A stretch of 64,000 nt of DNA from Victivallis vadensis (GTDB lineage: Bacteria > Verrucomicrobiota > Lentisphaeria > Victivallales > Victivallaceae): assembly GCF_003096415.1 (NCBI RefSeq), contig NZ_QEKH01000027.1, forward strand, positions 1-64,000, given 5' to 3'. The notes under the pieces are model-generated. The model worked only from the letters and a program-made list of their open reading frames with translations, ran no database searches and was not told where the DNA came from. Shown here piece after piece: positions 51,367-59,354 of this stretch. Every line of letters begins with the position of its first letter. The first letter of the stretch is position 1. Made by a program: the position numbers and the translations under genes.

Positions 51367-51666
51367 TTACTTGAACTGAGTCGGATCAAGCTGCTCGACC
51401 GCTTCCTTGAGCTCCTTGCCGGCGCGGAACTTGACCACGGCGCGTTCCGGGATGATCACCTCGTTCTTGGGCTGGTTCGGGTTGCGTCCCTTGCGGCTCT
51501 TGCGGACTTTGATTTCGAAAACGCCGAAGTTCCGCAGCTCGATGGTGTGCCCTTCGATCAGGTCCTGGGCGATATAGTCAAGGGTCTTCTGGACCACTTC
51601 GGCCACGTCGTTCTGAATAAATCCGGTTTCTCTGGCAATCTTAACCACCAAATCACGCTTGGTCAT
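51367..51666 (-). CDS. HU/IHF-family DNA-binding protein
   Basis: A 99-residue nucleoid protein: MTKRDLVVKIARETGFIQND at the dimerisation helices, then IELRNFGVFEIKVRKSRKGR and NPNQPKNEVIIPERAVVKFR, where the Pro of the arm intercalates DNA. It bends DNA as a homo- or heterodimer. HU and IHF subunits cannot be separated by eye. GGGAG lies 9 bases before ATG and a terminator follows. A promoter is suggested at 51699-51728. Confidence 0.95.
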   Translation of the reverse strand: MTKRDLVVKIARETGFIQNDVAEVVQKTLDYIAQDLIEGHTIELRNFGVFEIKVRKSRKGRNPNQPKNEVIIPERAVVKFRAGKELKEAVEQLDPTQFK

Positions 51667-51698
51667 TTCTGAATCTCCCTGACTCTGTAAATATGATT

Positions 51699-51728
51699 AT
51701 AATGTTGAAAAAGTTTTTCCGCTGTCAA
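51699..51728 (-). promoter_or_regulatory. likely promoter of the HU-like gene
   Basis: On the minus strand TTGACA (51728-51723), 18-base spacer, CATTAT (51704-51699), with a perfect TATAAT three bases further on at a less favourable spacing (21). Confidence 0.45.
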
Positions 51729-51876
51729 TTTAAATAATATTACGCCAAAACCGCCCATAGTCAACATCTTTTGATGAAAAAACTCGTAATTTTGGCGGAT
51801 GGAGAGTTCCGGCCGGAAAATCGGGAATGCGGCGGACGAACCGTCGTGTTCGCGATGATCCGGGCCGCCGGATTCG

Positions 51877-53577
51877 TTATTCCGTCTGGGCTGCATTCCA
51901 TTTCTGAAGCTTCTGTTTGAGGACTTTGCCGGTTTCCTCCGGGAGTCCCCGATTCTGGACCAGATAGTCGATCACCTGTTCCGGCGAATGATAGCGGGGC
52001 AGGTCGATCTGCTCCACATGCCCGTCCGCAAAGCCGACACTGACGCCTTTGCGGTGGTTGCCCGGTTTATCGAAAACAACCGGAAGCTTGGAGGGAGCCT
52101 GTTCTTTGGCAAGATCGGTTCCGCCGAGATAGATGTAGCTGCAGGTATCTTCCGTGAGGTTCCCGGAACCCTTGTCGTCCGTCGCCGAGGGGCAGATGTA
52201 GCAGGTGAAATCGGTCAGATAGTCGTCTTTGACCAGCGTGTTCAGGCCCGCCGCTCCGTTGTCGGCGGGAAATCGGCTGTCATGATCGTTGGCGTACATG
52301 GTCAGGCCGAGCATGACCTGCTTGACGTTGTTGACGCAACTGATCCGCCGGGCTTTTTCACGCGCCTGATTCAACGCGGGCAGCAGCATGCCGGAATAGA
52401 CCAGCATCGGCGCGGCGACCTGAAGCTGCGCGGCGGAGAGGTTGGAGCGCATCACTCCCGCGTAGCCCTCCGCTTCCTTGCGGCTGACGCTGAATACGGT
52501 CAGGCCGGGGATTTTCGCAAGCGCCGGTTGGAGGGCGGCCAGCTCTTCGGATTCGGATGCGATCGCGCCGAGCTGAATCGCACTCTGAACCAGTGACGCC
52601 GGGACATTCAAATAGAGGAAACCGAGTCCGTCGCCGGGCATGTTCCTGAAATACGGAGCAAGTTCCGGGGCCGTTGCCGCGCCGCCGTCGGCGGCACGGA
52701 CAAGGTCGTAGATGTCGGCGGAGCTGGCGAGCACGATGCGCCCCTTTTCCAGGATCAGCCGCGGCTTGACAAAGGGCGGCAGGCCGGGGGCCTGAATGGT
52801 ATATAGAGTGTCCGACTCTTTTTGAAGCTCCAGGTCATCGGCGTGTTTCAGGAGCAACTGGGCGAGAAGCCCCTTGCCGTCGGGCAGGATCAGCAGCAGT
52901 TTGGGCTGGATATCCGGGAGTGTCCCGTCGCTGGTGAGCAGGAAGAACGCCTCTCCGGTGAGTCCCGCGAGGAAGTCGTCGAATTTGCAGCCGAGCGTCT
53001 GTTCGGCCTGCCGGGCCGCTTCTGCCGGAAGATTCTTCACTTCCTCGTTCTGCGAACCGGCAAGCGCCGCGGACAAGGTTTTCCACGCCGGGCCGGGATC
53101 GAGGTGGAGGCCGAACGCCAGCCGGGTGTTGGCCGGAATCATCTTCAATCCCGCCAGTTTGCGGTTTTCACGCCCGGCCAGATCGAACAACACCCCTTTC
53201 GGCTGCGCTTCCGACAGGCGGATGAAGGATTTGTTCACGTAGACGCCCGGGGCGTCCGCCGCGATGATGCTGCTGGAACCGAACGCCTGCACCGCCTCGA
53301 AATTCAGCAGGCCGCTGACCAGTTTGACGACGTCGGCGACTTCGGCGGAATCCGCCTCGCCGGACGCGGTGAGCATGGAGACAAGCAATTCCTCGAATTG
53401 TCCGGGCATCCCGTCGATGCTGAGATAATTGTAGTAGTCGCCCCCGAAGTCGAGATGACGGGCCGTCGAGTCGAAAAGCGCTTTTTCCGCCGCGGCCGGT
53501 GAAAGTTCGGTGGCTCCGGCGGCCAGCGTCAGCCCGGCGGCGCCGGCAAGCAGGGTGTTCAGGAAACGTTTTTTCAT
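51877..53577 (-). CDS. secreted protein with a pseudopilin-like C-terminal domain
   Basis: A 566-residue protein with a Sec signal (MKKRFLNTLLAGAAGLTLAA) and a large N-terminal region (about 25-390) that matches no domain I know. From about residue 400 it reads [20 protein letters not shown] and continues with VNNVKQVMLGLTMYANDHDS, the usual segment behind the pilin helix, ending HRKGVSVGFADGHVEQ, a clear H-X9-DG. The type III pilin N-terminus is thus missing and replaced by a Sec-exported domain. GAGGAG lies 10 bases before ATG. It is flanked by the HU-like and UDP-sugar genes, not by glycosidases. Confidence 0.8.
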   Translation of the reverse strand: MKKRFLNTLLAGAAGLTLAAGATELSPAAAEKALFDSTARHLDFGGDYYNYLSIDGMPGQFEELLVSMLTASGEADSAEVADVVKLVSGLLNFEAVQAFGSSSIIAADAPGVYVNKSFIRLSEAQPKGVLFDLAGRENRKLAGLKMIPANTRLAFGLHLDPGPAWKTLSAALAGSQNEEVKNLPAEAARQAEQTLGCKFDDFLAGLTGEAFFLLTSDGTLPDIQPKLLLILPDGKGLLAQLLLKHADDLELQKESDTLYTIQAPGLPPFVKPRLILEKGRIVLASSADIYDLVRAADGGAATAPELAPYFRNMPGDGLGFLYLNVPASLVQSAIQLGAIASESEELAALQPALAKIPGLTVFSVSRKEAEGYAGVMRSNLSAAQLQVAAPMLVYSGMLLPALNQAREKARRISCVNNVKQVMLGLTMYANDHDSRFPADNGAAGLNTLVKDDYLTDFTCYICPSATDDKGSGNLTEDTCSYIYLGGTDLAKEQAPSKLPVVFDKPGNHRKGVSVGFADGHVEQIDLPRYHSPEQVIDYLVQNRGLPEETGKVLKQKLQKWNAAQTE

Positions 53578-53835
53578 GATATGGATTCTCCTCTTGATTG
53601 ATCCTCTCGCGATCCGTGCGGACGGACCGCGTTTACCGTTACAATATACCGTTTTGCGGAAAATGCCAATCGCCTCCCGGAGAAAAGTTTCCGGGACCGG
53701 GAGGGGGCGGCGGAAATCGGCCGATTTTTTCCGGAAAGATGTGGCGGCGGCGGCGAAAATGCGCTATATTGTAAAATAACCCTTTCGCTGTTTCAGACAG
53801 CCAATGGCAATTCAATCAACAGGAGCATGGATATA

Positions 53836-55263
53836 ATGGACCGATATCAGGAACTTCACGCGAAACTCGCCGCCGCCGGACAACAGCAGCTGCTGCGCTT
53901 CTGGTCGCAGCTCGACGCCGATCAGCAGGCCAGGCTGGCCGGTCAGCTCGACGACATCGATTTCGCCGAACTGGAAAAGCTGATCAAAGAGTATGTGCTG
54001 CTGCGGCCGAAAACGCAGATCCCGGAGGATCTCGGCCCGGCCCCCTATTTCCCGCTGGTTCCGCGCGACGAGGAGCAAAAGGCGCTTTACGCGAAGGCGC
54101 AGGCCCGCGGCGAAGAACTGCTGCGGGCGGGACGGGTCTGCTGCCTGACCGTCGCGGGCGGACAGGGGACGCGGCTCGGCTTCGACGGCCCGAAGGGGAC
54201 CTATCCGATCGCGCCGGTGACCGGCAAGACGCTGTTCCAGTATTTCGCCGAATCCATTCTGCGCACCGGTGAAAAGTTCGGCTGCCGGCTCACGTGGTAT
54301 ATTATGACCAGTCTGCTGAACCGCGAGGCGACCGAGGCGTTTTTCAAGGAGCATGCGTTTTTCGGGCTGGCTCCGGAGCAGGTGTTCTTTTTCACGCAGG
54401 GCACCATGCCCGCGATCGGCTACGACGGCAAGCTGCTGCTGGCGGAAAAGGATTCGCTGTCGCTCTCTCCGAACGGTCACGGCGGCACGCTGCTCGCGCT
54501 GCGCAAATCCGGCGCGCTGGCCCGGATGGAGGCGGAAAAGACCGACTGCATCTCCTACTTCCAGGTGGACAACCCGCTGATTCCGGTGGTGAATCCTTTC
54601 TTCCTCGGCATGCACGATCTGGAAAAATCCGAAATGAGCGCGATCATGCTGGCCAAGACCGGCCCGTTTGAAAAGCTCGGCAACTTCTGCGTGACCAACG
54701 GCCATCTGGAGATCATCGAATACAGCGACCTCCCGGCGGAACTCGCCGAAAGCCGCAATCCGGACGGCACGCTCCGGTTCATCGCGGGCAGCCCGGCGAT
54801 TCACATGATCTCGCGCGCTTTCGTCGAAAAACTGACCGCCGGCGGCAGCCTGAAACTGCCGTGGCACCGCGCCGACAAGAAGGTGCCGTTCGTCGATGAA
54901 GCCGGCAATCCGGTCAAACCCGCCGAACCCAACGCGGTGAAGCTGGAATCCTTCATCTTCGACGCGATGCCGCTCGCCTCCAGAACCATGGTGCTCGAAG
55001 GCAAACGCGAGGACCTCTTCGCGCCGACCAAGAACCCGACCGGCGTGGATTCGGTCGAGAGCTGCCGCGCGATGCTGATCGACCGCGACGCGCGCCGCCT
55101 CGAAGCGGCCGGAGTCAAGGTCGCCCGCGACGCCGAAGGCAAGGTCGCCGCCGAAATCGAGGTTTCGCCGCGCGCGGTCTGCGACGACGCGGATGCGGCC
55201 GAATACGTGAAGGCGCACAACCTGCGCGAAGTCGCCGCCGGAGCCAGGCTCTATTTCGAATAA
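53836..55263 (+). CDS. UDP-sugar pyrophosphorylase (UAP/UGP-type, UDPGP family)
   Basis: Makes a UDP-sugar from UTP and a sugar-1-phosphate; the eukaryote-like UDPGP family covers UDP-glucose and UDP-N-acetylglucosamine enzymes. It has 475 residues with CLTVAGGQGTRLGFDGPKGT at the nucleotide loop, a UTP-binding segment SLSPNGHGGTLLALRKSG, YFQVDNPLIPV and the conserved FVEKLTAGGSLKLPWHRADK. The start is ATG 53836 because AGGAG would be only 1 base from ATG 53827. It precedes ftsW and murG, so UDP-N-acetylglucosamine for the cell wall is likely. Confidence 0.82.
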   Translation: MDRYQELHAKLAAAGQQQLLRFWSQLDADQQARLAGQLDDIDFAELEKLIKEYVLLRPKTQIPEDLGPAPYFPLVPRDEEQKALYAKAQARGEELLRAGRVCCLTVAGGQGTRLGFDGPKGTYPIAPVTGKTLFQYFAESILRTGEKFGCRLTWYIMTSLLNREATEAFFKEHAFFGLAPEQVFFFTQGTMPAIGYDGKLLLAEKDSLSLSPNGHGGTLLALRKSGALARMEAEKTDCISYFQVDNPLIPVVNPFFLGMHDLEKSEMSAIMLAKTGPFEKLGNFCVTNGHLEIIEYSDLPAELAESRNPDGTLRFIAGSPAIHMISRAFVEKLTAGGSLKLPWHRADKKVPFVDEAGNPVKPAEPNAVKLESFIFDAMPLASRTMVLEGKREDLFAPTKNPTGVDSVESCRAMLIDRDARRLEAAGVKVARDAEGKVAAEIEVSPRAVCDDADAAEYVKAHNLREVAAGARLYFE

Positions 55264-55275
55264 GGGGACGAAGCC

Positions 55276-56505
55276 GTGGTCAAGCCGTTTCTGAATGACG
55301 AACTCTCGCTGGTGACCGATCCCGACCAGGATACGACCGGAGCCATGAACATGGCCTACTGGCTGCTGATCGTGGCGGCTGCGCTGGTGGTGGGAGGATT
55401 GACCATGCTCTATTCGGCCAGCTTCAACACCGCCGGGTTGAAATTCTTCCGCAACCAGCTGATCTGGGTGGGAGCGGGGGTGTTCGGCGGCGGCGCGGCG
55501 TTCCTGATCGGTTACCGCAAGCTCGCGAATGCGTCGGTGGTCTGGATGGCGCTGTCGTTCATATTGCTGATGGCGGCGCTCTGCTTTCCCGCCGTGAACG
55601 GCGCGAACCGCTGGATCCGCTTCCGGCTGCCGGGGCTGGAGATGAGCCTGCAGCCTTCCGAGTTCGCGAAGATCGCGGTGGCGCTGTTCGTCGCGAAATA
55701 CTGCGCGGACAATATGCGCACCTTCAACGAGTGGAACAACCGGCGCGGCATCCTGCCGCTGGCGGGCGTCACCGGATTGGTGATTCTCGGCATTCTGGCC
55801 GGACGCGACCTCGGCACCACCGTGCTGGTCGGCTCGATGGCGACGCTGACGCTGCTGGCCGCCGGGCTCTGGAAGCGGTATATCCTCGTGCCGATCGCCT
55901 TTGCGGTGCTGATCGGCACTTACATCTTCTTTCACGACCCGACCCGGGTGGCGCGGGTGACTTCGTTCCTGCGGCCGGAGGAGGTGCAGAGCACCTCCGG
56001 CTACCAGCTGTGGAATTCGCTGCTGGCCTTCGGCTCCGGCGGCTGGAACGGCATCGGCTTCATGGAGAGCCGCCTGAAGGCGAAATACCTGCCGGAAGCC
56101 CATACCGACTTCATTCTCGCGATCGTCGGCGAGGAACTGGGGCTGATCGCGATGCTGGCCGTGATCGTCGCCTATGCGGTGTTCGCGGTCTGCGCGCTGA
56201 AAATCAGCCTGCGGTCGCATTCGCGGCTCGGGATGCTGCTCGGTTTCGCGCTGACGCTCGGCATCGTGCTGCAGGCGGCGATCAATATGACCGTGGTAAT
56301 CGGCGTGGCTCCGACCAAGGGGATGCCAGCGCCGTTCATCAGTTACGGCGGCAGCAATATGATGGCGACGCTGATCGCGGTCGGCATTCTGGTTTCGATC
56401 GCCGCCGACACCGCCGAACCCGGCTATAACGAACGATACCGGAACTCCCTGCGGCGGAAGCTCTCCTTCCTGCCGTGGTTCCGGCAATACCGCGACGGGG
56501 AGTGA
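55276..56505 (+). CDS. ftsW: FtsW-family peptidoglycan polymerase (SEDS)
   Basis: A multi-pass membrane protein of 409 residues that polymerises lipid II, as FtsW with PBP3 or RodA with PBP2. It has about ten helices and the SEDS signatures NGANRWIRFRLPG, QPSEFAKIAVAL, AEVGEELG-type HTDFILAIVGEELG and PTKGMPAPFISYGGS. A GTG start follows the UDP-sugar gene by 12 bases. Placement beside murG, as in the division and cell-wall cluster, favours FtsW over RodA. Confidence 0.9.
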   Translation: MVKPFLNDELSLVTDPDQDTTGAMNMAYWLLIVAAALVVGGLTMLYSASFNTAGLKFFRNQLIWVGAGVFGGGAAFLIGYRKLANASVVWMALSFILLMAALCFPAVNGANRWIRFRLPGLEMSLQPSEFAKIAVALFVAKYCADNMRTFNEWNNRRGILPLAGVTGLVILGILAGRDLGTTVLVGSMATLTLLAAGLWKRYILVPIAFAVLIGTYIFFHDPTRVARVTSFLRPEEVQSTSGYQLWNSLLAFGSGGWNGIGFMESRLKAKYLPEAHTDFILAIVGEELGLIAMLAVIVAYAVFAVCALKISLRSHSRLGMLLGFALTLGIVLQAAINMTVVIGVAPTKGMPAPFISYGGSNMMATLIAVGILVSIAADTAEPGYNERYRNSLRRKLSFLPWFRQYRDGE

Positions 56506-56507
56506 AG

Positions 56508-57629
56508 ATGAAACTGACCTGTCTGGCCATCACCTGCGGCGGAACCGGAGGGCATTTCTATCCCGGTCTGAGCATTGCGCGCGTCTTTCAGAGGCAGGAC
56601 GGCGAGGTGCTGCTGCTGCTCTCCGGCGTCAATTCCGAGAAGCAGCGCGAAATCGCCGAATCCTATGGAGTGCCCGCGGTGGTGCTGCCCCGGATGCCGT
56701 CGCCGAAGCACGCCCGCCAGTTTGCGGCGGGGCTGGCCGGAGGCGTGACCGGAGCGTACCGCGAGCTGGGGAAGTTCCGGCCTCAGGCGCTGTTGGGGAT
56801 GGGCTCTTTCGCATCATTCCCGGCGATTTTTGCCGCCCGGCTGCGGGGGATTCCCTGTTTCCTGCATGACGGCAATGCCCGGATCGGCAAGGCGAACCGG
56901 CTGTTGAGCAGACAGGCGAAGGTATTGGCGACCGCATTTCCGCCGGTGAACGGCGGAACTTCCAAGGCGAAGCGCACCGTTGTGACCGGAATGCCGGTCC
57001 GCCCCGAGCTGGAGGCGGAAGCCGGAATCTCCAAAGAGGAGGCGGTCGCCGGATTGAACAGGGCGTTCGATGCGGGCCTGAAGCCGGATTTGCCGACGGT
57101 GCTGATTTTCGGCGGCAGCCAGGGGGCGAGCGTCTTCAACCGGATTGCGCCGGAGGCGCTGCGGAGTTTGGATGCCGGCCGCTTTCAGGTGCTTCATCTG
57201 GCGGGGCCGGATAAGCTGGAGGAGACGCGCGAGGCCTACCGGGATGCGAAGTTTCCGCTGCTGCTGCTGCCCGCCAGCGAAAAAATGGGGCTGTTTCTCG
57301 GCGCCGCCGATCTGGTGCTTTCGCGCTCGGGCGGCAGCACGGTCGCGGAGCTGGCGCTGTTCGGCAAGGCGGCGGTGCTGATCCCGTATCCCTATGCGGC
57401 GGAAGGCCATCAGGCCGATAACGCCCGGTATCTGGCCGATGCGGATGCGGCGGTGCTGGTCGATAACACTGACTTCACGGCAAGGCGCGCGACGGAGTTG
57501 TTCCGGGATTTCCTCGACGCTCCGGAAGGCTGGAGGCATCGGGCGGAGCGCGCGCGGGCATTGGCGAAACCGCATGCGGCGGAGACGATGCTGGCGGCGA
57601 TTTCTGATTATTTTGATTCAACCCGTTGA
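56508..57629 (+). CDS. murG: UDP-N-acetylglucosamine--muramyl-pentapeptide transferase MurG
   Basis: Adds N-acetylglucosamine to lipid I to make lipid II at the inner face of the membrane. It has 373 residues with CGGTGGHFYPGLSIA at the N-terminus, FGGSQGASVFN, SRSGGSTVAELALFG and PYPYAAEGHQADNARYL, the four GT28 landmarks. ATG 56508 follows GGGAG; a longer frame from 56475 overlaps ftsW. It completes a UDP-sugar, ftsW, murG series, with a promoter for the next gene directly behind. Confidence 0.93.
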   Translation: MKLTCLAITCGGTGGHFYPGLSIARVFQRQDGEVLLLLSGVNSEKQREIAESYGVPAVVLPRMPSPKHARQFAAGLAGGVTGAYRELGKFRPQALLGMGSFASFPAIFAARLRGIPCFLHDGNARIGKANRLLSRQAKVLATAFPPVNGGTSKAKRTVVTGMPVRPELEAEAGISKEEAVAGLNRAFDAGLKPDLPTVLIFGGSQGASVFNRIAPEALRSLDAGRFQVLHLAGPDKLEETREAYRDAKFPLLLLPASEKMGLFLGAADLVLSRSGGSTVAELALFGKAAVLIPYPYAAEGHQADNARYLADADAAVLVDNTDFTARRATELFRDFLDAPEGWRHRAERARALAKPHAAETMLAAISDYFDSTR

Positions 57630-57640
57630 AACCGGGTTGA
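57618..57640. promoter_or_regulatory. inverted repeat over the -35 box
   Basis: TCAACCCG (57618-57625) and CGGGTTGA (57633-57640) flank a 7-base loop. The left arm includes part of the murG end and the right arm overlaps the -35 box of the next promoter. It could be a terminator stem, but no T-run follows, or an operator for the next gene. Confidence 0.35.
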
Positions 57641-57665
57641 CACGGCGGGTCCGAAAGGCTATATT
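57637..57665 (+). promoter_or_regulatory. promoter of the small secreted-protein gene
   Basis: TTGACA (57637-57642), 17-base spacer, TATATT (57660-57665). The expected start is about 57672, very near ATG 57676, so the message would be almost leaderless. Confidence 0.55.
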
Positions 57666-57675
57666 CGAGATTATT

Positions 57676-58050
57676 ATGAACAGATATATCAAAATTTCAT
57701 TGCTGGTCCTGATACTGACGCTGCTGTTTCCGGCTCCGAAGGCGCAGGCGATCGATCCGGTTACGCTGGCCATTCTGGCCCCCATTGCGCTGAAGGTGGC
57801 CGACGCCGCCAGGCCCTATCTGGTGCGGAGCGCGCTGAATACGGTCAGGTGCATGGGGAAAATGGGCAAGGATATGTTTGAGATTTTCTATCTGCCCTAC
57901 GGATTTCTGAAGATGACGGTCGGGGCGCCGTTCGGCGGGTTCACCTCGGGGCTGGTTTATACGATCAAGGGGGCGATCGCGCCCGGGAAACTCGTACTCC
58001 ACACCCTGCTGCTGCCGGTCATGATGATCGGCGTGGACATCAACATCTGA
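57676..58050 (+). CDS. small secreted or membrane protein, unknown
   Basis: A 124-residue protein with a signal peptide (MNRYIKISLLVLILTLLFPAPKAQA) followed by a hydrophobic, Gly/Ala-rich mature part (LAILAPIALKVADAARPYLV, GAPFGGFTSGLVYTIKGAIA). It may be a lipid-facing or pore-forming-like small protein. The promoter at 57637 would produce an almost leaderless message. No family is recognised. The next gene (DciA-like) follows after 21 bases on the same strand. Confidence 0.55.
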   Translation: MNRYIKISLLVLILTLLFPAPKAQAIDPVTLAILAPIALKVADAARPYLVRSALNTVRCMGKMGKDMFEIFYLPYGFLKMTVGAPFGGFTSGLVYTIKGAIAPGKLVLHTLLLPVMMIGVDINI

Positions 58051-58071
58051 GTTCCGGGAGGAGGGTGCCGC

Positions 58072-58488
58072 ATGACCCGTTCCCAGGAGCGCCGCAAGCT
58101 CAACGAACGCTATCTGCTGCTCAAGGAGTGGTACGGCAAGGAGTACGCTAAAACGGAGATGGCCGCCCACACCTGCCAGCCGACCGATATCAATCTGATC
58201 ATTCAGCATGAATGCGAATGTCTGGCCGCGCCGGAGGTCGGTGTGTTCATCACGCTGGAAAGCCGCTGGCGGGAGATCGTCGGCGAACAGCTCGCCGTCT
58301 ACGCGAAACCCGCCCGGCTGCGCGACGGCGTCCTCAGCCTTGAGGTGCGGCACAGCTCGCTGATCCGTGAACTGGCTCCTTCGCTCGACCTGATCCAGAA
58401 GCGGATCGACGAGCTGCTGGGGCCGGGGGTGTGCAGTTCGATCAAACTGATTCCGAGCGGAAGCCTGAGCCGGGGAAAGCGCGGATGA
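58072..58488 (+). CDS. DciA-like (DUF721) protein
   Basis: A 138-residue protein. Its C-terminal half (ESRWREIVGEQLAVYAKPAR, then LRDGVLSLEVRHSSLIREL) matches DUF721, the domain of DciA, which loads the replicative helicase in many bacteria that lack DnaC/DnaI. The extra N-terminal 60 residues are charged and helical. The ATG start follows a GGAGG site. It overlaps the DUF1848 gene by four bases (ATGA). A role in replication is inferred from the family only. Confidence 0.72.
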   Translation: MTRSQERRKLNERYLLLKEWYGKEYAKTEMAAHTCQPTDINLIIQHECECLAAPEVGVFITLESRWREIVGEQLAVYAKPARLRDGVLSLEVRHSSLIRELAPSLDLIQKRIDELLGPGVCSSIKLIPSGSLSRGKRG

Positions 58489-59354
58489 TCCTGAGTGCAA
58501 GCCGCCGCACCGATATCCCCGCGTTTTTCGGGGAATGGCTGCTGAATCGGCTCCGGGCCGGTTCCGTACCGGTGCGCAATCCGCGCAACCCGGCACAGGA
58601 GAGCCGGATCGCGCTGTCGCCGGAAACGGTGGACTGCATCGTATTCTGGACCAAGGACCCTGCGCCGCTGCTTCCGAAACTCGACGAACTGGATGCGCTC
58701 GGCTACCATTATGTTTTTCTGTTCACCCTGAACAATTACGGCGCGATGATCGAACCGGGTGTGCCGCCGCCGGCCGACCGGATTGCGACTTTCCGCCGGC
58801 TGGCGGACCGGATCGGCCGCGACCGGCTGGTCTGGCGTTACGATCCGGTGATCTTCACTCCCGAAATGACGCCGGAACGTCACGCGGAGTGTTTCGACCG
58901 GCTGGCCGGAGCGCTCGGCCGTTGCTGTTGCAAAAGTGTGGTCAGCTTTGTGGATTTCTATCCGCGCTGCCGGAAAGCACTGGCGCTGTTGGGCGCATAT
59001 GATCCGGATGATGCGGTGAAGCGGGAACTGGCGGGCCGGTTCGCGGAGTCCGCCGCCCGCCGCGGAATTCCGGTCGAAGCGTGTGCCGAACCGCTCGACC
59101 TCGCCGGAACCGGCGTCCGGCCCGGCAGCTGTATCGATCGCGACTGGCTGTCGCAAGTCTGCGGCCGGGAATTGAAGCTGCGGCGCGCCTCCGGCCAGCG
59201 TTCCTGCTGCGGCTGCGCGCAAAGCGTCGATATCGGCGTTTACGGCACCTGCCGCCACGGCTGCGTCTACTGCTACGCCGCGCGCGGACAACAGGCGACC
59301 GGAAAAGGGGCAAATCAGAACGGAGCGATCGCCCCGGAGGCGTCGATGCGGTAA
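58485..59354 (+). CDS. DUF1848-family protein with a radical-SAM-like Cys cluster
   Basis: A 289-residue protein starting MILSASRRTDIPAFFGEWLL, the usual opening of DUF1848, with VDCIVFWTKDPAPLLPKL and the C-terminal CGCAQSVDIGVYGTCRHGCV, where the Cys spacing (C-x3-C-x2-C-type) suggests an iron-sulfur site. Such proteins may be radical-SAM-like enzymes of unknown substrate. The start overlaps the DciA-like stop (ATGA). Its last 40 bases overlap the 3' end of the convergent beta-helix gene. Confidence 0.78.
   Translation: MILSASRRTDIPAFFGEWLLNRLRAGSVPVRNPRNPAQESRIALSPETVDCIVFWTKDPAPLLPKLDELDALGYHYVFLFTLNNYGAMIEPGVPPPADRIATFRRLADRIGRDRLVWRYDPVIFTPEMTPERHAECFDRLAGALGRCCCKSVVSFVDFYPRCRKALALLGAYDPDDAVKRELAGRFAESAARRGIPVEACAEPLDLAGTGVRPGSCIDRDWLSQVCGRELKLRRASGQRSCCGCAQSVDIGVYGTCRHGCVYCYAARGQQATGKGANQNGAIAPEASMR

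Noticed and set aside
53812-56487. An 891-codon minus-strand frame opposite the UDP-sugar gene and ftsW
   Set aside because: The translation is low-complexity (Arg, His, Gln rich) and spans two convincing plus-strand genes.
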